DNA of 64,000 nucleotides from Anoplopoma fimbria. Its lineage: Eukaryota; Chordata; Actinopteri; Perciformes; Anoplopomatidae. This document shows positions 59,967-64,000 of the stretch, piece by piece. Position numbers and translations under genes: made by a program. The notes beneath the pieces are model-generated. The model searched no databases. It was not told the origin of the DNA and worked only from the letters and a program-made list of their open reading frames with translations. Within the stretch, counting starts at the first letter, position 1, and each line of letters starts with the position of its first letter. The DNA is taken from contig NC_072469.1 of NCBI RefSeq assembly GCF_027596085.1, positions 14,043,232 through 14,107,231 on the forward strand, read 5' to 3'.

Positions 59967-62900
59967 CTTAAAATTTTTCCACCTCAAATTCCAGTTACAT
60001 CTTTAGACGAGTAAAGGAGCTCAAATTAAGCGGCCGCAGTGGCAATCTGGTTCCTATTTTGGGACGTAAAAGATCGAAAATGAAAAAGAGAAAAAGAACA
60101 GAGAGCGGGGCTGCTGCCTGCCACCACGGAGACGCTAAACATTTCCATGTGTCTGTATGTCTTTGCTAAATCCCCCACCTCTTTTCTTTTTCTTTTTTTT
60201 TTTCATTCCGGCTGCGTCCCGCTGCTTCTTCCCCTTCGCTAAACTGACTATAAAGAGTGCGCATGGTACTTGGGAGGGACTCGACAAGGTGCAAGCACTC
60301 GAGGCAGCCAACCAGTCTTCCTTCCCGGGGCTCCTCTCCCCCTGATTGGCTGCGGCACGCCCACAGATGTTTCTTCTTTAATGATTTTTGTAACCATTAA
60401 GTTAATAGTTGTTTATGGCAGTGAAATGCAGGAATGCAAGGGGAAGGGGGCGGGGGGCAGGCTGATGGATAGGGAAGTAAGAGGGGAGGGGGGTCATGGG
60501 ATAAATATGAGGAGGGGGGCTGGCAGACTTTGGGCCAACTGCGGTGGAGACTGTGGGTTGACATTACAAGGGAATGGAGACAGAGGCTTCACACGTACTC
60601 TGTCAGGGTGAGACGCTCACGCGCACTCGCTCACGGCCACATGAATGCCAGCACTTCCTTAAGTGGACCATCAAAGACCAAGACAGAGAGGCAGTTACAT
60701 AATGTAGATAATGTACAATTCGGATATTGAGAAGTACACAATCGGCTACAAAAGCGACGCTGACAAACATTTGATTTAACTTAAAAACGACTTGATTGAC
60801 ATGATCTTTTTCAATTAAGCTGATCTTTTTCAATTAAGCTGCCGATTAATGTCAACTCGGACCAGATTCTGTGTTATTTACTATTTTTCATGAATAAAAG
60901 GAGTTTGGAGTTGTATTTTGGAGTGGCACAACTGCTAATGCTAGCGCCACTCGCCTCTGGTGTGCTCTTGTCCGTAACATTAGCTTCATTATTTTCTTTT
61001 GTTGTCATCCTCATACCAGTATCAAGCAAGTGACTCAATACGTCTCTTCTTTATTACTAATGTTTAGAAGGAAAAAAAATATTCCCACATTCTCTTAAAT
61101 TTCTCTTTTATGAAAAGGGAAGTCAACTCCAGATGCACACAAAGTTCCTAACCATCCAAATCTGCTCTTACCCCGGTGCGCTGAATGTTCATGAGCAGGT
61201 AACGCCCCTTAACATTATATAAGGGTAGGTGTTGTGCCGTGTGCTCTGGAACATGGCCAAGAATTGAAGAGATGCTGGATGCCACCAAAAAGTTCAGTAG
61301 CCATTGGTTGTGAGAACGCTCGTGTCCTGAAGGCTAGCAACTTCTGCAGAAGCTAATGGGCTAATAAATAATCAAGAACATGTATTGCATAGACACATAT
61401 TTGAATAGGAACACATACACACAATACACGCCCCATACCAGAGTAAAAAGCCTCCTAAAAGAGCGATGTTTTAAATATCTGAGACGGGAGGAGATTAACG
61501 GTTACTGGAACACCTACGGTAGAGAAAACAGAGGATCACTGAGCCGCTGAGAAAAGCCTTTCTTTCCGAGTGTATACGTAATACGCAAGTTTTAGTGTGT
61601 ATGCTTTCACATCATCACCTCACGGCACACATGTGGTACATTATGCATCCGTTTCCCTCGCGTTGTTTGAACTTTCCCTCAGACTTCTGCTTCAGTCCCA
61701 CTTCCTCCATCCATCTCAATCCAATCAGGCGCAGTGTCCGTACTGCATGAGCCACGTGAGTCTGCATTCAAACAGAGCAGTTACTGCCTGTATTCCCACT
61801 GAATTTATGGAGGGGTGTTTGGGGGGCTAGGTGCAACAGAGTGAGGCCCCTAGTCTTTTGCCAGGTACGAACCATGCGGAGGTGTGGCCGGCTGGGTCAG
61901 AATGAGTCCCAGGTGTCCCTCAGAGGAGGAGGGGTAGCGTGGTCGGGCACCATGGCTATCGCTAACGATGCTAACACAAACCTTCTGTCCCCGGCCATAT
62001 AAAAACGCTGCCCCTTATTAAGAGGCGAAAATGAGGGATGGGTTTCCTCGAGGGGGCTCTGTGGAGCGTGACGTGGTGGGGGTGGGGGAGTGGGACTGCT
62101 AACGTTTCTACTGTATGTATCTATCATTTGTTCCCTCCTCCTCTGGCTTGAGATCAAACGTGAATGATGTGCAGTGGCAGACCGCAGGCCCATGTGTGTC
62201 GTCTCCGTGTTTGTTTGCCGATTTGGCGGTGTTTGCTTTAGAATCAGCCTCCGAAAGCGGCCCTGCATTCATTACACGAGACAGAGTTATTCCAGGCCCT
62301 CATACGAGGAAGCTGAGATAGGCTGCAAAAAAAGTGTGGACTGAGACGGTCACTGACGTGTTTAATTAGGCTCTTTTGCTACCCTACTAAACTATATGTC
62401 ACTTTACAATGTCATGTAAAGCATTTGAGTGCAAAGCTGATTATTTCCCTGTTGCTAGAACTAACATTTGCAACAATTTTCATCATTTAAAAACTTTTTA
62501 GAAAATTGTGGAAAAATAAAAGTCAAGGGTGACCACAGCTCAAAAGTCAGAAGAACCCATTTTGACAAGCATAAACCGAGAAAAGAAGCAAATCCATACA
62601 GCAGATCATGCTTGACAAATGACTGAAAAAATAATGACTATTGCGTCTTAATTTACTATGAATAGACTTGAAGTGTTAAAAGCAATTGTCTAAACTGAGA
62701 GATCTCCTTTTTGGACCCTTTCTTTATATGTAAAGCTCCAAACACTGGGTAATCTTTGTATTGTTAGCTTCGGGCTAAGAGCTACAAAACCCAGTTGAGA
62801 CGCTTTGCTCTACACAAACATGGCTCCAGGCAACCACAATCTAAACCAATATAAAAATCCTCTCAACAATTCCACGCTCTCCCTGCACTACCTGCACGCA

Positions 62901-63194
62901 TCGGCCTAATACCTCGGATTTAATGCTACACTTCACCCACCGGTCTCACCTCCTCAACAGCTGAGTGCTACACTGGCTGGCTAATCCCCCCCCAACCACC
63001 CCCACGTTAAACCTGTTCCTATCTGCCAGCGGGCCGCGTCCATCAACAGGAAATTAACCCCAGCTTCCCTGTAATGCGAAACAGCATCGGGCTCCATAAC
63101 AGCAATTCTCATTCACAAGTCTCACACACATGAGCACATAGTTAAAAATATGCCCTGACGCCTTGGACCGGGGGGGGTGAGGATGAAGTCATCA

Positions 63195-63198
<4 letters not shown>
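59967..63198. other. Non-coding stretch
   Basis: Includes a G-rich segment at 60438-60525, a CCAAT-box-like ATTGG at 60345 without other promoter evidence, a 19-bp tandem duplication at 60802-60839 and a G-rich patch at 62074-62094. Minus-strand 123-codon frame 61897-62268 is Pro/Arg/Ser-rich with no domain. No gene called. Confidence 0.45.
60802..60839. repeat. 19-bp exact tandem duplication
   Basis: TGATCTTTTTCAATTAAGC occurs at 60802-60820 and again at 60821-60839. Confidence 0.9.

Positions 63199-63263
<65 letters not shown>
63199..63263. repeat. (AC)32 microsatellite
   Basis: Uninterrupted run of 65 bases. The overlapping His-Thr and Cys-Val frames are artefacts. Confidence 0.97.
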
Positions 63264-63267
<4 letters not shown>

Positions 63268-64000
63268 TTCACCCAGCCACACACGGTCGGCGTTCCCACC
63301 CGGCTAACTGGCCGCCGGGACAGAAGTGTTATGGCTTCATCGCGGGCAAACGTACAGCTGGGAATGTGGGACGTGCCGGCTGAAATGTCCCGGCTCAAGC
63401 CGAGAGTCTGGGGGAGGAATGCTGCATCGACAGGAAGGTATGGACAGGAAGCTCCAGGTATGTGCGCGTAGCGGGGAATAAAAAAAAAGAGGCCGCTGTT
63501 GTTGATGGGCATTATCATTTATGGCTAAAGGTAAGAATGTTGTTTGTTTTGTGTGTGGTGAGGGGGAGGGGGGTAGATAAGGGAGAAAACAGAAGGGTTA
63601 ACAGGGATAGATATGTAGGTTTGATTTAATCAAGAGAAAAAATAGGGCCGCTGATCCAAGTCCACCTCTATTAGAGGGGCGGGAGGGAGCGCCGCCAGCG
63701 CTGATAAGGCTACCCTAATAAGGACATCCAATGTTTCCTACCTAAGTTATGTTTGTTGTTGTTGTTGTTTTGAAAAGGAGGATGGTGCTGCCTCCCCAAA
63801 AACATTTTCAAAATCCATTACTTCCTGTGTGGGAAGAGATTTTTTTTTCTCCAGGAAAGTCCTTCGTTCACTCGGCGTAAGGTCAAGCATCGTATGAAAC
63901 TGTGGCCCATTGCATTGTGTGATTGTTAGCATAAAGTGTTGTACATGCCACATGGGAATGTTTGAGGTCACTACATAGAGTTAGAATGAATCCTCTGATA
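63264..64000. other. Non-coding end of the window
   Basis: Unique sequence with (TTG)5-6 at 63753-63769. The interval 63640-63740 has GATA-like words (CTGATAAGG, CTAATAAGG) and could be regulatory. The Gln-rich minus frame at 63747-63971 begins in the TTG repeat and has no motif. Confidence 0.45.
63753..63769. repeat. (TTG)n short microsatellite
   Basis: Five to six TTG units. Confidence 0.85.

Noticed and set aside
60340..60360. GATTGGCTG as an inverted CCAAT promoter box
   Set aside because: A single common word with no gene on either side.

Overview
The window reads as intergenic DNA from a teleost fish, probably a percomorph. The reasons are dense long (CA)n/(TG)n microsatellites, a decayed RTE-clade LINE of the fish Rex3 type, a tRNA-derived SINE with an L2-type (TGTAA)n tail, 3' ends of other fish-type LINEs, and several short dispersed repeats whose style I recognise from fish genomes. 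I found no intact protein-coding gene, no convincing exon of a host gene, no rRNA or tRNA gene and no CRISPR array. Nearly all open frames are short, start without ATG, or are translations of microsatellites.

Layout. 1-11 kb: mostly unique sequence with a LINE 3' end at 1267-1696, one copy of a dispersed repeat (C, 6380-6560) and an unrecognised minus-strand ORF (6788-7130). 11-23 kb: the most repeat-rich stretch. It holds an 84-bp exact direct repeat around a hAT-like fragment (10983-11225), two long copies in opposite orientation plus a short piece of one dispersed repeat (A), the SINE (18640-18926), a LINE ORF2 C-terminal remnant (21010-21300), a LINE 3' end (22360-22532) and two long TG tracts. 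23-34 kb: two same-strand copies of repeat B and several stretches that look like conserved non-coding elements. 34.9-37.2 kb: the Rex3-like LINE. It keeps most of its endonuclease domain but has lost the reverse-transcriptase core and carries frameshifts. 37-64 kb: unique sequence with microsatellites, inverted pairs of repeat G (37.7 and 56.1 kb) and of repeat C (6.4 and 56.5 kb), and more candidate non-coding elements.

No genes here work together in a pathway. If the window has a host function it is most likely regulatory: long stretches of balanced composition with homeodomain-, GATA- and E-box-like words, as in gene deserts beside developmental genes. That is inference from sequence texture only. 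The clearest unusual observation is a 44-bp block at the deletion junction inside the Rex3-like LINE (36574-36617) that recurs exactly, on the same strand, 5.3 kb away (41920-41963). It looks like templated filler DNA from break repair. I did not find evidence of a previously undescribed gene system.
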